Shown here: piece after piece, positions 38,321 to 50,182 of the stretch
Layout of the letters: each line of letters begins with the position of its first letter
How positions within the stretch are numbered: position 1 is the stretch's first letter
Source of the DNA: Bigelowiella natans CCMP2755
Taxonomy: Eukaryota; Cercozoa; Chlorarachniophyceae
Direction of reading: 5' to 3'
DNA: 64,000 nucleotides
Assembly (NCBI GenBank): GCA_000320545.1
Contig: ADNK01002325.1
Location: 62,001 to 126,000, forward strand
Made by a program: the position numbers and the translations under genes
Notes under the pieces: model-generated
What the model saw: the letters and a program-made list of their open reading frames with translations, nothing else
The model's database searches: none
What the model was told of the DNA's origin: nothing

Positions 38321-38540
38321 GCCTACTTACCCCCTCCCTAAGGCAGTGCATCTGTTGCTGAGAGTAGAGGCATAATACATTACATTTGTACATGAAATAT
38401 ATCCCGATCAAAATTGTCACATTTACGTTTTTATAATGTTTTTGTTCTCTCAGTGTCCTCAGGTCTTCAAACGAAAGAACAATCTTCTCATTCACATGTA
38501 TTCGCACCAAAGTTCAAAAGATAAGATGAGTAATGATTAG
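34079..38540 (+). CDS. C2H2 zinc-finger protein with 14 fingers
   Basis: A multi-exon nuclear-type protein built almost wholly of C2H2 fingers, so probably DNA- or RNA-binding. The first supported exon (34079-34180) encodes an acidic stretch (PSWLELETDAEEAM). Fingers then run in order, for example CKRCSQRIYFKSRRELKQHM (34531), KCNHCQAPFANLQALRVHLR, CPVCNATFNIKANFE, CTECGRPFLARHHLEAHMVT, CPTCGNEYARKDTLELHIRA and CEICGAVFVQKGNLKRHMVL. The last is CTMCPQVFKRKNNLLIHMYS. Nearly every finger is interrupted by an intron. Splicing restores CxxC pairs that neither exon has alone: CN-H|C at ~34669/34821, CLK|C at ~34901/35210 and CTM|C at ~38238/38451. The stop is TAG at 38538-38540. The tandem layout recalls TFIIIA or other poly-finger factors, but spacing differs and no orthologue can be named. 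The 5' end is unknown. Confidence 0.85.
34290..34332. repeat. (AC)n microsatellite in zinc-finger intron
   Basis: An AC run lies in the intron between the acidic first exon and finger 1. Confidence 0.9.
35957..36003. repeat. (TAC)n tract abutting a splice acceptor
   Basis: A TAC run ends directly in ACAG|G, the acceptor for the exon completing finger 5 (AHMVTH). The repeat appears to supply the pyrimidine-rich part of the 3' splice site. Confidence 0.7.
36134..36169. repeat. (TC)n microsatellite in zinc-finger intron
   Basis: A pure TC run on the sense strand, upstream of the exon that completes finger 6. Confidence 0.9.
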
Positions 38541-38623
38541 TGACAAACCACATGTGAACACACTCTAGCACTCATGATGTCATGCAAATTGTGAGTGTTG
38601 CGTGTGAAATGTGTCTGCTAGGT

Positions 38624-38663
<40 letters not shown>

Positions 38664-39265
38664 TGTGTGTATGTGTGTGTACGTGTGTGAAGAAGATTGA
38701 TGAAACGGTGGCTACTCTTAGCTTATTCTCGAGTAGTGCATCACAAATACAGCCAGCCGGTGTGGAGCACTGTGCAACCGGGCGTGCTAGGGTGACGTTC
38801 ACCTGTGCAGCAGCTGCGTTGTGCGCCGTAGAAAGCCAGCCGCTGCGCTACAGCTTGTTATTTATAATATTTTTTCTTAACATATCATGTGTTTGCTGTG
38901 TACATGCCAAAGCACATGTGGCTGCAGCACACATATATTTAACTCTGCGCTGTGGTAGCCCAGTGCGCGTACGGCGTGCAAGCACCATGCAGAAGAGCAC
39001 TTTTGACATGAAATTAGTAGACTCACCCCGCGAGATCGAATGTGATAATAAGAATTTCAGATGAAGATCGTTTTACTACTACTATTTCCCATTTTGGTTG
39101 TCATATAAACATGTGCAGATCAGTAGACTGTATAGATGGTGCATCCGCATGATGAGCGTTGCCATTGACTCTCGCCGCGTTATCTTGAATACCTTCGAAA
39201 TTATTGATTTTCAATTCAAAATCTGTGTTTGATACACGTATCACAATGGGAGGTTAGTACTTGCT
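38541..39265. other. Convergent intergenic region, zinc finger / GOSR1
   Basis: It lies between two 3' ends. It has a TG run at ~38624-38660 and, after it, GCATGC/TGCA-like words but few CTAG sites, so only a faint resemblance to the CTAG islands. The 160-codon plus-strand frame here is driven by the TG repeat and was not called. Confidence 0.4.
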
Positions 39266-41290
39266 TTACCAGGAGTACAGCACGGTGAAGAACATACAGC
39301 TAGCAATGACAAAAGCCAGTATCACCTGCCATAAACAACATCAGTAAGTACTCTCCCGTGAACTAGTTTTCTCCACAATCATCATCATCATCATCATCAT
39401 CACCATCACCATGACAAATCCAAGATCACATATGCATATTTCCTGCTAATAATACCGTATCACGATTCTGTTTGTCTTGAATCTTTTTGATTAGACCGTT
39501 GGCCTGGGGAAACTGTTGTCCAATTTTTCCAAGAACTCCTTGGATTCCTAGAAGAAAGTTTCATTTGTTATTCTTCTTTGCACATGCTTAATTTTCATGC
39601 GTCTCACACACACACACACACACACATCATCAACATTAGTCTCTCTTCCTTACGTCCGAATATTCCCCTTTGATTCTTGAGTTCCTCCATTGTGTCTTGG
39701 CCTTGCCTTTTCATCATCATCAGCATCATCATTACCATTGCCATGTTGGCACAAATTGTCATTGTAAAACAAATCATCACTGATAAGGCAGGCACTGCTC
39801 CTTATACTTGGCTGTTCACGATGCAACAAATCGCACGTGATCGCATATTCCAAAGGTTTGTGTTTCCACGGTGATGACTCAATCTGTGCGTGTGCGCTCT
39901 CGTGTCTACGACTGGAAGCGCTGCTTACATTTATTCACAGCTGCGACATACATATTATAATCTGCACAAAAGTAGTACTGAATGAGTGAGTCAACGATGC
40001 CAAGAGACGAGAAAAGCCCATCTCTTTCTTTTTCTAAGGCTTCATGAGGCCGAATCCCAGCAAGGCTAACGAATTATAAATATTACAATTACATTCTGGA
40101 CACCCCAACCCTCGTTATTAATAATGACGATGACGATGATGATGATAATGCTTGATTATCTACTGTTTGTAGCTTATGAAAATGACGGTCCTTGAAACGG
40201 GACAAGGAGTGACAACGTCATCATCTTCATTACCAATATCAATATGGGGTGTAGATAGGTACTCACGTTCACATCACCAACAACCAACAACAACCTAGCA
40301 CCACCACCACCATCACCTTGAATCCTTCCCGTCATGCTTCGATCCCAGAAGCATTGCCCGTTTAATTTTACTGTCTAATTTGACCTGATATTTATTAAAT
40401 ATATGCTCCTTAAAAAAATGGAGGATTTGCCACCTCGTTTGGTAGAAAGGCTTCTTCACAGATCAGATCATCAACATGATATACAGATGAGTTAATAAAC
40501 ATGATATATTTTCTTCACAGGTGAACACATCAACTTTAACGGAATAATTTATTTCCCTCCTCCTCTCTGTCATCATCCTGCTTACTTTTGTTCGCTCAAA
40601 ATCAGAGGTAAACTGGTGGAATAGATTCTGACATCTCCTCATCGTTTCGAACCCCTGTTAATGATGTGTTGGAGGAGGAGGAGGAGGAGGAGGAGGAGGA
40701 GGAGGAGGAGGAGGAGGAGGAGGAGGAGGAGGAGAGGGAATGATTTAAGATAAATTTGATGTGCATTTCTATCTATTTCACATTGGTGACATACTACCTC
40801 ACGATGATTACTACTCTTCCCGCTTGCTAATTGACGCATCTCATCTGTAACACCGCCCAGCTAAATTTCGCAAGGGAGAAGTTGGAAGAGGATAAATCAG
40901 GAGAGAAAATGAATAGTTGTGTAATTCTCAAAATTAATGACTTGGTAATTTGTTGTATCTTGGGTGGAAGAGGGGAGACGAGACACGGCCAGGTTTGAAA
41001 CATCATGCTTATTTATTGACCTCTTGAAGCATATCCTGAATCTTGATCTCGAGGTCCTGAAGCGGCCGCCGTGCGTTTTCGACATCACCGCTCACTCCTT
41101 TGTTATCACTATCCCATTTGTTTGCCATGTTTAAGTATTGCACGAGTTTGCTGTCTATTTTTGACTCTAAGGCCCGTGCCCGCCTTTTGACATCTGCCCA
41201 TGTCGATGACGATGAGGAGGAAGATGAAGAAATGTTCGTTGCTCTTTGGTGGGGTCCGCCACCGCCAGTGCGAGAGGGGCGTGACGCCAT
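39266..41290 (-). CDS. Golgi SNARE GOSR1 / GOS28-like
   Basis: Homologue of GOSR1 (GOS28/Gos1), a Qb-SNARE of cis-Golgi and intra-Golgi transport. The first exon (41290-~41010) has a Ser-rich start, then TWADVKRRARALESKIDSKL, matching the conserved N-terminal helix of the family, and ends DLEIKIQDMLQEV. Further exons give LGGVTDEMRQLASG (~40860), MRRCQNLFHQFTSDFERTK (~40640), HEALEKERDGLFSSLGIVDS (~40045) and ELKNQRGIFG (~39690). The C-terminus has the SNARE end GKIGQQFPQANGLIKKIQDK and one tail-anchor membrane segment (VILAFVIASCMFFTVLYSW), then TAA at 39266-39268. Order and length match the family. The exact borders of the middle exons are not resolved. Confidence 0.9.
40671..40733. repeat. 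(GGA)n microsatellite in GOSR1 intron
   Basis: A long, nearly pure GGA run, TCC on the sense strand, lies in an intron upstream of the FETMRRCQN exon. Confidence 0.9.
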
Positions 41291-41527
41291 CTTGCCTTTC
41301 TTCTTTCAGTATTCGTCTTGTCGTCCGCGTGACAGCCGTTTTTATTTGTACGACTTACTTTGATATACTATTTTGTACAATTTACGCCTTTATTCATATC
41401 CTGCGACAAATCCATTTTTGGTTATTGTCTCATTATATAAAATAAAGGACGAAATATGATAACGACTTGAATTAGAGGCCATTATCAAAGTGATTGTGCA
41501 AATTACGTGCTCCTGGTTTCCTCCCCC
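41291..41527. promoter_or_regulatory. Compact bidirectional promoter, GOSR1 / SNF8
   Basis: Only 237 bases separate the two start codons, so both promoters must overlap here or use 5' exons elsewhere. It is AT-rich in the middle (TATATAAAATAAA at ~41434-41446). Both genes act in membrane traffic, so shared control is plausible but unproven. Confidence 0.5.
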
Positions 41528-44502
41528 ATGCGAAGGAGGCCAGGACTGGCCGGGCTAAAGGCTCAAAAAGCTCGCCAGGTGCTCCTTTGTCTGCGTTGCC
41601 ATTCGATTTTCCGTAATTTATGCACGCTATTTTCTTGCTGAGACTACGAGTGTAGCCACTACTAACTCACAACTACCGTTGTACCATCAGGCAAAGCTTC
41701 AAACTGTCGGAAGAAAGATAGAGGAGGACAACATGGAACACGTACAAAAAGAGCAAAAGAATAACTTTTTTGGATTGTTTAATTTATTCGATATTTCTTC
41801 ATCTATATGTCATTATTCCGTTGTTGATTGAACGATTATTATCGTATCAGATGCAAAAACAGTTGAGTGTGTTTCGGGAGAACCTTGAGGCATTCGCTGC
41901 TAAACATAAAGACAAAATCAATAAGAACCCAGCCTTCAGGTAAATCGAGCGAGAAGATATCTGCTCGTTTTAATCTATGAAACATCATCATCATCCACAA
42001 TTTATCAGCATTGATTTCCAGTCTCTCTTATAACGATAACAAGAACTGTGTTTGAATCTATGCTCGTGTTGTGTTGTGTGTTGCGTGTATGTGTGCGTTC
42101 GGACTCATTAGGCAGAAGTTTCAAATCTTGTGTGCGCGGACTGGGGTCGACCCTCTTGCATGTAATAAATCAATTTTCTTTTAGCTACTGTCTAGTATTT
42201 ACATGGAAAATGAGTTCTGCAAGTTGGTTATCATCATTCTTTCATGACCTGTGAGAACAAAGAGGACAAAAATACGAATTATCTTATACCATTTCCGCTC
42301 TAATAATGGTTATCATCAGCAGTAGCATTCTCATTATCATCGTTTAAATCTTTATCTAGCTCGGCAGGGATTTTGGGCACAAATGCTTGGATTGGGAGGT
42401 GTTGATAACATGACGATAAATATATGATGGTTTGATCTTATCAGTCCTAGCACACAAAACATGTACGCGTGCACGCATGCACACAAAAATTATGCATCGT
42501 GTATTTACATTAAGATGTGTATTTATATTTATGTGTGTGCTTGAAGAGACATACAGAATTATCAATTGCTAGCCATATTCGGCTACATATACCCACACAG
42601 ACACTTGCATCCTTATAAAAAGGGATTTATACATTTTACAAATACTTCAATTGGATGATCACGATGGTTAAATTGATTCTTAGATTTTTATTATGAGCTT
42701 GCAGTGCAGCTTATCCAGCTTTGCCTGGTAGGTAGTATTGGTCAGTGCATGATCGTTCAGTGACATAGGGAGGATTTTTATTGCTGGAAGTAGAGAAGCT
42801 GCCTGTCATCATTATCATCAATATCATCATCTGTATATAGCAAAAGGGAAAAAGCACCATTATCAGCAGCAGCATCATGATTTCTCATCAATCCATCTAG
42901 GCTCTCCGTGAGGAAAATGGAGGATTGATATCCCTGAATGACCTGCACAAGGTACATGTGAGAGTAGTCAGTTTGAAGAGGGACAAATCACGTCGAGGAG
43001 GAGGAGGGAGGAAAAGATTATAATACCAGCAAATAAATGCGAATTATTGTATGTTTTATAGGAATTATCGAGGAGAAGAGGCCGTCATCAGCAAGAAGCA
43101 TCGATGTTGTTTAGTAGATAATTGATACAACTATGATGAAATACGACTATTACTACTACTACTACTACTTCTTCTTCTATTCGTTTTATCACAACAACCA
43201 AAAGCTCTAAGAAGCCTCTTTGAGTTTATGATTGTGTTGACAATATCCCTACCAGACAAGATGTAGAACAGGCAATAGAGAAGGTTAGTGTTGGCGACGG
43301 ACTATCAATACTCGATTGATGCTTTTACCCAGTCACCAATCAGCAATCAAAATAAGTAGATAATATATTATTTGCTTCACCACTTCCAATCGAGTGGTTA
43401 TATACCGGCATAATGGGAAAGATATCATAAAATAGAAGATATAGTTCACTGTCTTCTCCTCCTCTTTTTTCTGTCCCTCTTCTTGTCCTTCTCTCTCGTC
43501 TTTCGCCGTACTTCATTCAATAATTTTTCTTATTCTTTTAAGGTTCAATGTCTTGGATCTGGTTTTCGAATCACACAGGTAGTGTGTGTGTGTGTGTGTG
43601 TTTTATTACAAACGACCAAGCATTTTTACTATTGAGAAAGGAGGACATGATAACAACAATGATAATAGTAATAAGCTACCTAATCACCTGCTAGAGAACA
43701 TGATGATAGTATTTAAAGCTACAAATAAATAGTTCTACGAAAGATAATAGGTAGTAGTAATTAGTAGTGCTTTGCAACATTACGATCACATCGGCATTTT
43801 TTTATCAATGATCAATGTCGCCGCAACCATCAATACACGTAACCCCCCCCCCCTCAGATGGGAGGGGAAGCGATGGTGATTTCTGTACCGACGGAGCTCA
43901 ATACGGTAGAGTAACACAAATTCAATAAAGGAAAGCGGACAGGAAGAGAGACAGGGCAGAATTTAAGCAAAGAAGAAGAAAAATAATAAAGTGTTAGCAT
44001 AAATACATGTGAACGTTTAACAATCTCAGGATCATGCGGCCATTCTGAGTCTGGCTAAGGTATTAGATTCACTGCTACTACAATATCACTACTACTCCAT
44101 GCTATTACCTTGTTTCTTCTCCCCTTTCTCCTTACTTCCTCCGCCAATGCTTATCTTCAACCAGTCACATGGCCAAGGCAGTGGTGGAGGATACTTCGTC
44201 ACCATAAAAATGGCGATGGCAAAGCTTAAATGGCATAGACAACGAATCATCACTTGTCTGGTATTCGAATGATAATGATGATAACATGATATGATTGTCA
44301 TGGAGATATGTATGCGCTAAACTAATGGATATGTAATGTTGATGTTAATGATCAGGAACCTATGGTACAGGATAGTATGGTGTGGCTTTGTGATCAAGAA
44401 GGGGCAGGTGCTAGTGGTAGCAAGTGGCGAGCAGCGATTAGCGTTTTAGGATGGGGAGATAATGACAATGAAGTAGGGAAGAATATTATTGAGAACCAGT
44501 GA
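41528..44502 (+). CDS. ESCRT-II subunit SNF8 / VPS22
   Basis: Homologue of SNF8 (EAP30/VPS22), the core ESCRT-II subunit that sorts ubiquitinated cargo into multivesicular bodies. At least eleven tiny exons can be traced. MRRRPGLAGLKAQKARQ (41528) is followed by AKLQTVGRKIEEDNMEHVQK and MQKQLSVFRENLEAFAAKHK, matching the human N-terminal region. QKFQILCARTGVDPLA, RQGFWAQMLGLG (~42363) and DFYYELAVQLIQLCL (~42680) come next. ALREENGGLISLNDLHK (~42901), VQCLGSGFRI, GGEAMVISVPTELNT and DHAAILSLAK complete the winged-helix region. The last exon begins EPMVQDSMVWLCDQEG and ends with TGA at 44500-44502. Every exon has GT-AG borders. Length and order fit the family. Confidence 0.9.
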
Positions 44503-44617
44503 AGGAGTAGTTAGAGAGTATGCAATAGAACGGAATAAAGATGAACTTATTAACATCGAGGTTTTTCCTGACGGAGTATTTTGTTCTTTTGCCAAAATTC
44601 CCTACGCAAACATCCCT

Positions 44618-44649
<32 letters not shown>

Positions 44650-45692
44650 TCGTGTATCCATATATACATACATGTCAACATAATATGTTCATGCGTATTT
44701 TTGTGCATGTGCTTTGTTCATGTTGACCAGGTGAGGAGGAAGGAAGACAGTACTGGTTTGCATGTCTTGCCATTAGTTGATGAGCTAGACTAAAATGAAA
44801 TTGCACACCCGTATGAAGCTCTCAGTGCATTTCCTCAGATGCATTGTTGTGTGGTGTCTTGTAATCAGCATGCATTGACCGTTGTACAGTCATCTAGCAC
44901 AGCATCAATCATCCTCGCCGGTTGGCTGGCACACATCTAGACATGCACAAGTTCTAGAGTTAAACAGCCGGAAAGTTGTGACGAACATGCATCACATTGA
45001 TGATGAGCACATAATTAGACATGCATGTCATGCTTCGCATGCGATCCAGCACATGCGATGAAATTAAGTGTGCACCAGTTGGAATGCTGTCCAACTCATG
45101 TGCGACATGAACACCGTCATGAACATGCAGCAATTTCAGCTGCAGCATCCACAAAGCTAGCTAGCTAGAAAGGAAGGCCTTCAACTAAACAGAATGATTT
45201 CCCTCCAAAATTGCTAGTTTTCATGCTAGCATGCTAACCGTTCATCCTCCCGTGAATTGGAAATGTTTGGAAGATTGGCTTGTCTGGATCCTTGGCGAGA
45301 TTGGAGAGCCTTTGGAGAACCGAGGAGGGAGATGTAGCAAGTGATCAGCATGTCAAGTAATGAGCAACGACCAAAGGTTAAAGCAAAGACTTGCTTAACA
45401 AACACATTCATGTCTTGCGACAATACTTATTCGTTGATTCTTCGTAGAAAACGCTCTCATCTCAGTTCTGGGAGCAGCATCAGCATCAGTTTTCCCGAAA
45501 TTTTCGGCATTGTTATAGAACCAAAACGGCATTCATTTGCTACATGCGTCTTTGTTGGAAACTGATTAGGTACAACCTGCAGCCGATTCTCCCTTGGTGT
45601 TTCTGCTCAAGGAGGGAAATACCCGGCTTTTTATCGGAGAAAGGTTACTTTGTTTATGTCGCAGAACGATATGAGGGCCTTTATTTCTGAGC
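44503..45692. other. CTAG-rich island (D) between SNF8 and the kinase gene
   Basis: An AC run (~44621-44648) is followed by an island (~44770-45235) with about nine CTAG sites. It includes CTAGCTAGCTAG at ~45156-45167, GCTAGCATGCTA at ~45224 and the 12-mer ACATCTAGACAT at 44933. An open stretch at ~45347-45563 (+) could be a first exon of the downstream kinase gene, but nothing in it is recognisable. Confidence 0.55.
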
Positions 45693-46174
45693 ATGCCCTG
45701 GTACTTTGATCTCATTTCGGTCTGCGAGTTACTACCTGGGAGCCTGCTGCCATCCGACGACGACGAACCAATGGTGCCTCAGGGCACAATTGGTGGCATC
45801 AGTATTGCCCGCGCTATTCGCAAGGCACTTCTTGCGGTTGGTGTAGTTCTGTCTGTGGGAAGGCTGTTGGGAAGCTGGGTTTCGCGCGCAGCATCGGGCA
45901 TCATGTCCCCTCCAGACGAAGATTCTGATCGGGACATTGTAGAGGTGAAGGAATCATGAATTTGCGTGTTAATTGGCGATTGTTGAGAGCTTCTTGTTGA
46001 TTCATCGCATTCACCAACAGGGGTTGAGACGAACTCGGATTAAGATTGCGAATATGACCACCGAGCAGTTCTCTGAATGGCTGGGCAAGCTCAATCCACT
46101 GTAGTCTTATCATCATAAGAACGGTTTCACAGCACGCTTCCTTTACGTAAATCATGATTCTACATTCTTCCATG

Positions 46175-46249
<75 letters not shown>

Positions 46250-47952
46250 TCTATCTCCCTCCCCCATCAATATCATCATTATGATCATTGCTATATTTCT
46301 TCTCTTTACCTGTTCTTACTTTTCCCTAGATACTTAGACTCAAAGATAATCTCCAGGGATCCACCTTCCCTTAAAGAAGACCTTGTGTACCAACTAATGA
46401 CCGAGGAGCACTTTTTATCTCAGCAGCATGGTGGAAATAACGAATACGATGAAGCCAAACTGAGTCAGAATTCATCAAAGAAGGTCTCTAGCGAGCGCGA
46501 ATCCAAGTATGCATACGAGGATAACCGGGAAATACGTAAGGTTATCAATACAGATGGTAGCATAGGTTCTTTCTTGACGTTGAGGGCTGCCGACTTGAAG
46601 GTGAATCGTTTTACATCCTAAGACCATCTTCAAAACTAATTGTGGGGTGCCAGCAGCGGAGAGCACTGCCTTGATACTTGCATCCTGTTAATGAATCTTC
46701 CCACGCAGATCGGTGCGAAGATTGGGGAGGGAAATTTTTCCATCGTTCGACTGGTGACAGTGAAAGTGTCGGGAGTGAAGCACGTGATAAAGATACCGAA
46801 GGGGAAGGGCAGCGCATCACCGGAACAAATCGAGGAGATCATGATGATGCGACAGATTCCACCGCATCGAAACTTGCTGAGGCTGCTTGGGATAGCTGAA
46901 TTTAATGGCAAATGGTGCACTCTTACTGAGTTTTGCTGGCACGGCAGCCTCAATAAGTTGCATTATAAATTTGATTTCACCCGTCCTGCCCTGTTTCAGG
47001 TTGTCGGACGAGCATTTGCACCTCAATTTCATATTTTTGAAAGAGATAATTGAAGCACATACACCTCCACACCTTCGATTATCATCAATGCAATGCCACT
47101 TGTTTTTCTTTGTTTCGGAACCATTTATGTGCTGCAACCTTGTCACTTTGGCCTCCACGATCAGAGGATTATCCGTGGCGTCATATCGGGTCTGGGAAAG
47201 CTGCACCAGCAGAACATCGTGCACAGGGACTTGGCGTGCCGGAATATCTTCATTGGGAAGGACCTTGAGGCCAAGATAGCTGATTTTGGCCTAGCAGAAA
47301 AGTTGATACCTCAGCACCCTCATCATCCTCCCTTGAGGATGGCATGGGCTTGGATGCCTCCGGAAGCCTTCGATCGGAGAAATTTTCGATTCACGACGAA
47401 AGGAGACATATGGAGCTTGGCGGTTGTGATCTGGGAGATCCTAACGGTATACTATCAACGGATATGCATGCCTCCCTCTCATGCCTGTCTGTAGTGTCAC
47501 TCTAGTGCTACTCTGTGTGTGTGTGTGTGTGTAGTTGTTGCTAAATTGAGAACAGTAGCAATGGTTGTTTTTCGAGTTATCATAATTATTTACTTATTGC
47601 CCCCGTCGCCATACATAGCGAGAGAGTCCCCAAGCTCGTTACGAGGAGATGGAGGGCACAAAGGCGGAGATTTGGCACAGAATCTTTCGTGGCCTTGCGC
47701 GCTTGTCTCTCCCAGCTGATGTTGCTTCGAGCAACCCCCTTGCGCAGTTACTGTACGATGCATGCTTAAAGAGGGAACCAGAGGACCGTCCTTCTACTGT
47801 GGAGCTCATTAGAGCAATCGACAAGTACAAGCACAGAGAGGAAGAAGCAGGGGCACCACCAGCAGGAGGAGGAGGAGGAGGGGGTAAAGACGCCGAGGGA
47901 AGGAGAGAATCAAAAGCAAGTTATAAGAAGAGAACGACAAGGGCCAAAGTAG

Positions 47953-47985
<33 letters not shown>

Positions 47986-48436
47986 TCAATAGCGTACAGC
48001 AGTCTCTTGGTAGGGATATGAAAAAGGAGGTGTATTCAGAAGATGCGGGAATAGCAGCAGTTGGAGGCGAAGGAGGGAAAGAAGCATTGCATTCATTGCC
48101 CTTGTCTCCGTGGTCAACTACGTCTTTTTCTTCTTCCTCCACCTCCACATCGTATCCGTCATCATCCTCATCGTCATCGTCATCCTCATCGTTCTTCGAA
48201 AATTGGAGTGCGCGTCCCCGTGAAAGACTGGGACATGAGCGAAAGGTCGTTGTTGTGGGTGGTGGAATTATAGGCACCTCAACAGCTATGTGGCTCGCAA
48301 TGAGAGGCGTGCGGGTGACGATGGTGGAGCAATGGCGAATTGCTGGAGCTGCCTCAGGAAAGGCTGGAGGTTTTCTTAGAAGAGATACCAAGCCAGGTCC
48401 TACACGGATGCTGCACAAGAAGGGTCTTATGGTAAG

Positions 48437-48477
<41 letters not shown>

Positions 48478-50182
48478 ACTACCTATATATTCGGGCTTCT
48501 GTTTCTGGTAGTAGTAGTAGTAATAGTAGTAGTAGTAGCAGCAGCAGCAGCAGCAGTGACTATTTGTTTTTGCTGTGAAACAACAACACAACAACAACAC
48601 TACTTCAGCTGCACCGTGAGCTGGCATCGAAGCTGAAGCTCAAGTCGTTCCGAGAAACGCACATCCTCAAAGTATGGACACAAGATCCAATGCGGATGAA
48701 GCCCACACCGAAGACATGCCCCTGGCTCGATGGCCACGTGTCCTATTACGAAGAGACGCGAGAAAGCTTGCTAGGACAGGGCTGTGCAACTGCACAAGTC
48801 ACACCTTCGGAGTGCGTGGATAAGGTGCCAGCTTTAGAAAGGACGTTATCATCATAGTTGCGGTTGTTGTTATCCTACCTAATTTTTCCTTCTTTGTTTA
48901 AGATGTGGAAACATGCTCAAGCGCATGGAGCTGAGCTTCTTATCGGCAATGTAAACGGAGTAATCAGAGACGAAGATGGTTGACAATATGAATATTACAC
49001 CCACAACACACACACACACACACGCGTATTTATACATGTATTTTCCGTCCTAATTCTCACCTTCCATAGGAAAGGTAAGCAGAGTGAAAGTGTCTATTCG
49101 AAAGGGAAGGAGTGTAGATGGCAGTTATAGTGCGGACAACGGGGGAGGCAGTATTAGAAGAGAGGTTGCCGACACCGAGAAAAAGGGGATCCAGGATGAA
49201 AATGAAGATAGTGAGCAGCCAACACAAGTCGAGCTAAAAGCCGACGCATTCGTATTTGCCATGGGGCCTTGGACTGTGATGTGCGAACGATGGTTTCCGG
49301 ATATTGATATTCCAATGGTAGGCATAAAGAATTCAAGCGTCGTTCTCAGATCATCCTCCTTCTCCTCCTCCTCCTCCTCCCCATCCTCCTCCTCCGCATC
49401 ATCGTTATCATCGTTGGTATCATTACCGACATCACCAGCATACTCCCACAGAAGAAACAAACCAGATGCAAAGGAGGAGGGAAAGAGGGAGGGGGGTGGA
49501 GCTGCGGCAAATACAATGCCTCCGGTGGTGGTCGTCGTTGCCGAGAAAGAGAAAAATGGCTGTGTTCCCAGGGTATTATTAATGTTGCCGCATAATAAAT
49601 AGTAGTTAATAGTAGTTATGGTAGTTGTTGCCGTGAGATGTGCAATCAAGGAAAAACACGGTCAAAAGGGAGAATAAGATAATGATGATGGTGATGATAA
49701 TGTTGATGCAATAGGTAATTCCGAGGCCAAATGGCGACATTTATATATGTGGATGCGGCGGCAACACAATCCTTCGCAGCCACGAGCTTGTAAACGGTAG
49801 GAATGGCCCAGAAAACATGCTTCCGCAGCAAGAACGCGTGCAAGCAGTAATGGAATCGTTCGCGAGCATGTCTTCGACAATGTCGAGAAGACAGCCAGAT
49901 GTAGCACAGGCCTGCATGAGGCCCTGCACGAGCGATGGACTGCCAATTATGGGCAGAATTCCGGGCTCGCAGAACGCGTTCATCTCCACGGGACACAATT
50001 GTTGGGGAATCCTTTGGGGACCGATCTCGGGCCTGGCCATGGCTGAGCTTATTCTTGAAGGCAGGTGCACGTTTCTCCGAAACATCAGTGCATTCTCGCC
50101 AGAACGTTTCAGTTGGACGAAGAAGAAGCTGCCAACAATGTATGATTACGTCGGCGGTTCGTTGGCAGAATCAAATAAATGA
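45693..50182 (+). CDS. Tyrosine-kinase-like domain fused to FAD-dependent (DAO) oxidoreductase
   Basis: N-terminal exons (45693-~46107) carry a possible membrane segment (ALLAVGVVLSVGRLLGSWV) and join in phase (KLNPL|YLDSK) to ~46330. The kinase exons show a Gly loop (IGEGNFSIVRL), the lysine of KHVIKIPK, HRDLACRN, DFGLAEK and WMPPEAF. HRDLACRN and the MPPE motif resemble tyrosine kinases. The kinase C-lobe (DACLKREPEDRPSTVELIRA, ~47770) then runs without a stop or splice signal, through a Gly/Ser-rich linker, into an ADP-binding fold VVVVGGGIIGTSTAMWLAMR (~48246). Later exons complete a D-amino-acid-oxidase-type fold with MWKHAQAHGAELLIGNVNGV, FAMGPWTVMCERWFPDIDIP, PRPNGDIYICGCGGNT and RPCTSDGLPIMGRI. 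The end is TGHNCWGILWGPISGLAMAE and TGA at 50180-50182. The oxidoreductase resembles the TDA3-type family. The 5' end is unresolved. Confidence 0.75.
46180..46247. repeat. (CT)n microsatellite in kinase intron
   Basis: A long CT run on the sense strand in the intron before the exon at ~46330. Confidence 0.9.
48436..48474. repeat. (GT)n microsatellite after a donor site
   Basis: A GT run begins a few bases after the donor (ATG|GTAAGT) of the first oxidoreductase exon. An AGT/AGC run follows at ~48509-48556 in the same intron. Confidence 0.85.

Noticed and set aside
38582-39064. 160-codon plus-strand frame between zinc finger and GOSR1
   Set aside because: It depends on a TG microsatellite (poly Val/Cys) and has no conserved sequence after it.
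40652-40665. Possible tRNA T-loop (TTTCGAACCCC)
   Set aside because: It lies in a GOSR1 exon region (MRRCQNLFHQ) and no acceptor stem or anticodon arm fits around it.
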